A DNA stretch of 64,000 nucleotides. It comes from DATJGR01 sp963812255 (GTDB taxonomy: Bacteria; Pseudomonadota; Gammaproteobacteria; Pseudomonadales; Azotimanducaceae). This document shows positions 62,685-64,000 of this stretch, one piece after another (the stretch's first letter is position 1; each line of letters starts with the position of its first letter). Location of the stretch: positions 2,294,001 through 2,358,000 of the forward strand of contig CAWEUM010000005.1 in NCBI GenBank assembly GCA_963812255.1, given 5' to 3'. A model generated the notes under the pieces. That model saw only the letters and a program-made list of their open reading frames with translations, searched no databases and was not told the origin of the DNA. A program made the position numbers and the translations under genes.

Positions 62685-63269
62685 TGATCGTTGATGCTTC
62701 GCGACTGGCGCGCCGCTCATGCCCTGGCGGGTTCGTGCGTCGGTCGGGAAGCATCTCTGTCGTTGAAATCTCAGGCCGAATGACGATGCGTTGACCGCCT
62801 GAGGGACCACCTTTTCGGCACCCGGTGGAGTTCCTTACTTCCTCGCGGTCAGACGTCCTTGACTTTGGCTTATTGAGAAAACCATTCCCAAACGACGACC
62901 TAAGGGCGATTGATTGCTTTTTCGCGCAAAGCGGGTGGCGTGATCGCCGGCAACGAAGATCTGCTCGCGAAGATGATCTGGCCACATTTCTGGGCCGTAC
63001 ACATCCTGCTGTTCTGGTTGATTCTCACGTATCGCACGCTGCGCGAAACTGGGACGTGCCACGGCAAGGACCGAATGAAGCGGATCTTCCTCGAACCCGT
63101 TCCGTCTGCTTCCGCCTGACGGCTCTCTCAAGGGGCGAAGAGTGTCGGAGCGGCACGGCCGGTGGTTCACGCGGTGAGCGAGCGATAGCGGAGACGCCGG
63201 CGAAGCCGCGGTCGTTCGGGGCCGTCGTTTGAAGTCAACCCGGTCACCCGTGGGCGATTCGGCAGCGCT
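62685..63269. other. Long gap with one possible short membrane ORF
   Basis: 585 bp with no firm gene. A frame at 62973-63119 would encode 48 aa starting MIWPHFWAVHILLFWLILTY, a single hydrophobic helix with a basic tail. It has no good ribosome site and no known family, so it is only a possibility. The rest shows no conserved protein in any frame. Confidence 0.35.
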
Positions 63270-63797
63270 TTACCAGCCCAACCCGAAGGGTGACTGGCGG
63301 CTGGAGACCTTGCCCGCGTCAGTGAAGAACACCGAGCCGCGTCCCGTTCCCGGGTAGGTGTAGTACCACACGGTTCGGCCGTCGAGCGTGGTTTTCATGG
63401 ACGGGGCGCCCAGCAGCCTCGTCACCTCTTCCTGATCGACGCCCTCCATCACGTTGGACCAGTTCGATTTGAGTGCGGCTTCCGGGCTCATGTAGCTGGA
63501 ACCGGCAGGCACCACCGGCGCCGGCGCCTCCATCTGTGCGGCATTTGGAACGGTCGCTGCGACCGGGGCCACCTGCACAGCGGCGGGTGTCGCCTGCGGT
63601 GCTGTGGTCGCAGGTTGCGGTGAATCGGCCGCATGAGCCTCGAGTTGCGACACACGCAACTGCAATTCGAGCACCATCCCCTCGAGCGTTTGTACTTCCT
63701 GTTGCAGGGTCGAAGGGTCTGGTTCCGCGGCGCTGGCCTGTGCCGTTGCAATCAGCGCCCCGGCTGCTGTCGCCAACACGATACGCCGCGCTTGCAC
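63270..63797 (-). CDS. Exported protein with coiled coil and SmpA/BamE-like C-terminal domain
   Basis: 175 aa. Signal peptide (VLATAAGALIATAQASA), a coiled coil (QQEVQTLEGMVLELQLRVSQ), an Ala/Pro/Val linker, and a C-terminal domain with GVDQEEVTRLLGAPSMKTTL and RTVWYYTYPG, the small SmpA/OmlA (BamE-like) fold pattern. There is no lipobox, so it is soluble periplasmic. It starts 7 bp after the stop of the upstream cytochrome gene, so both are in one operon. Function unknown. Confidence 0.72.
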   Translation of the reverse strand: MQARRIVLATAAGALIATAQASAAEPDPSTLQQEVQTLEGMVLELQLRVSQLEAHAADSPQPATTAPQATPAAVQVAPVAATVPNAAQMEAPAPVVPAGSSYMSPEAALKSNWSNVMEGVDQEEVTRLLGAPSMKTTLDGRTVWYYTYPGTGRGSVFFTDAGKVSSRQSPFGLGW

Positions 63798-63804
63798 GGG
63801 ACGG

Positions 63805-64000
63805 CTATCTCGACGCGGCGTAGGTTGCCACCGCAGTCATGTCCTCAGTGCTCATGGCTTTGGTGATACCCAGCATGATCGGCGCGTTCGACCGCAGCCC
63901 CGATTTGAAGCCTTCCAGCTGTGCGGCCAGGTAGTCGATGTGCTGTCCGGCGAGCCGCGGGAACGCCGCTGCGCCTTCAGCGTTCGCACCGTGACACGAA
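63805..64000 (-). CDS. Cytochrome c (c553/c4-like), C-terminal part at window edge
   Basis: Only the last 64 codons are in the window; the gene continues past 64000. The visible part begins at the haem site (S-C-H, with the first Cys outside), then FPRLAGQHIDYLAAQLEGFK and the axial-Met loop NAPIMLG, ending VATYAASR. This matches the C-terminal half of cytochrome c4/c553 proteins. It is cotranscribed with the SmpA-like gene downstream. Confidence 0.8.
   Translation of the reverse strand, partial: SCHGANAEGAAAFPRLAGQHIDYLAAQLEGFKSGLRSNAPIMLGITKAMSTEDMTAVATYAASR

Noticed and set aside
1..64000. CRISPR arrays, insertion sequences, integrases, attachment sites
   Set aside because: No evenly spaced direct repeats, transposase or recombinase motifs were seen in any part of the window.

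Overview
The window is a GC-rich (about 60% or more by eye) chromosomal segment of a Gram-negative, respiratory bacterium. Evidence for that is an RND efflux pump with an outer-membrane channel, lipoprotein signals, several c-type cytochromes, a cytochrome-c nitric oxide reductase, and a 2,768-residue cyclic beta-1,2-glucan synthase. Gene families and codon use fit a gamma- or betaproteobacterium; I cannot place it further. No rRNA, tRNA, insertion sequence, integrase, phage gene or CRISPR array was seen. A cytochrome c gene runs off the right edge.

Layout. 0-2.5 kb: a sulfatase and a small membrane protein. 2.5-6.5 kb: a nitric-oxide module, made of an FNR-type regulator, norC, norB, two unrecognised small membrane proteins and a cytochrome c, with an FNR-like box exactly 41.5 bp upstream of the predicted norC start site. 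6.5-10.5 kb: a leftward run of two alpha/beta hydrolases, a two-subunit MaoC hydratase and an MFS transporter. 10.8-12.1 kb: a phosphoesterase and a TerB-like protein. 12.4-18.2 kb: a complete RND tripartite pump. 18.5-21.0 kb: an AT-richer pair, an NDP-hexose 2,3-dehydratase homologue and a glycosyltransferase-like protein, probably acquired by transfer.

21-42 kb is an accessory zone of small enzymes and broken genes. It contains GFA, isochorismatase, Baeyer-Villiger monooxygenase, amine oxidase, ATPase-TPR and FAD-monooxygenase remnants. Among these sit intact functional groups. One is a periplasmic methanethiol oxidase with its SCO protein and a divergent MauG-like dihaem protein. Others are PlsC, a BNR-repeat exported protein, metE, and a persulfide dioxygenase-rhodanese fusion followed by a YeiH-type transporter. 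The last is a membrane-anchored NACHT NTPase with a C-type-lectin-like (Lcl/DUF1566-like) tail, next to a MEDS sensor. Methanethiol oxidase releases H2S, so the persulfide dioxygenase may be a functional partner.

42-63 kb is an envelope/stress island. It holds phosphoglucomutase, a BON lipoprotein, two paralogous glycine-zipper lipoproteins, a cardiolipin-synthase-like lipoprotein, superoxide dismutase plus a bacterioferritin-like protein, two response regulators, a PQQ-type sugar dehydrogenase, the giant cyclic glucan synthase, a YqjD/YqjE-like cluster, DUF1328, a NarX-type kinase and an Lmo0937-like peptide. Pgm leads to UDP-glucose, the donor for the glucan synthase. Kinase and regulators probably control the island, and a repeated GTAG-N8-CTAC motif is a candidate common operator.
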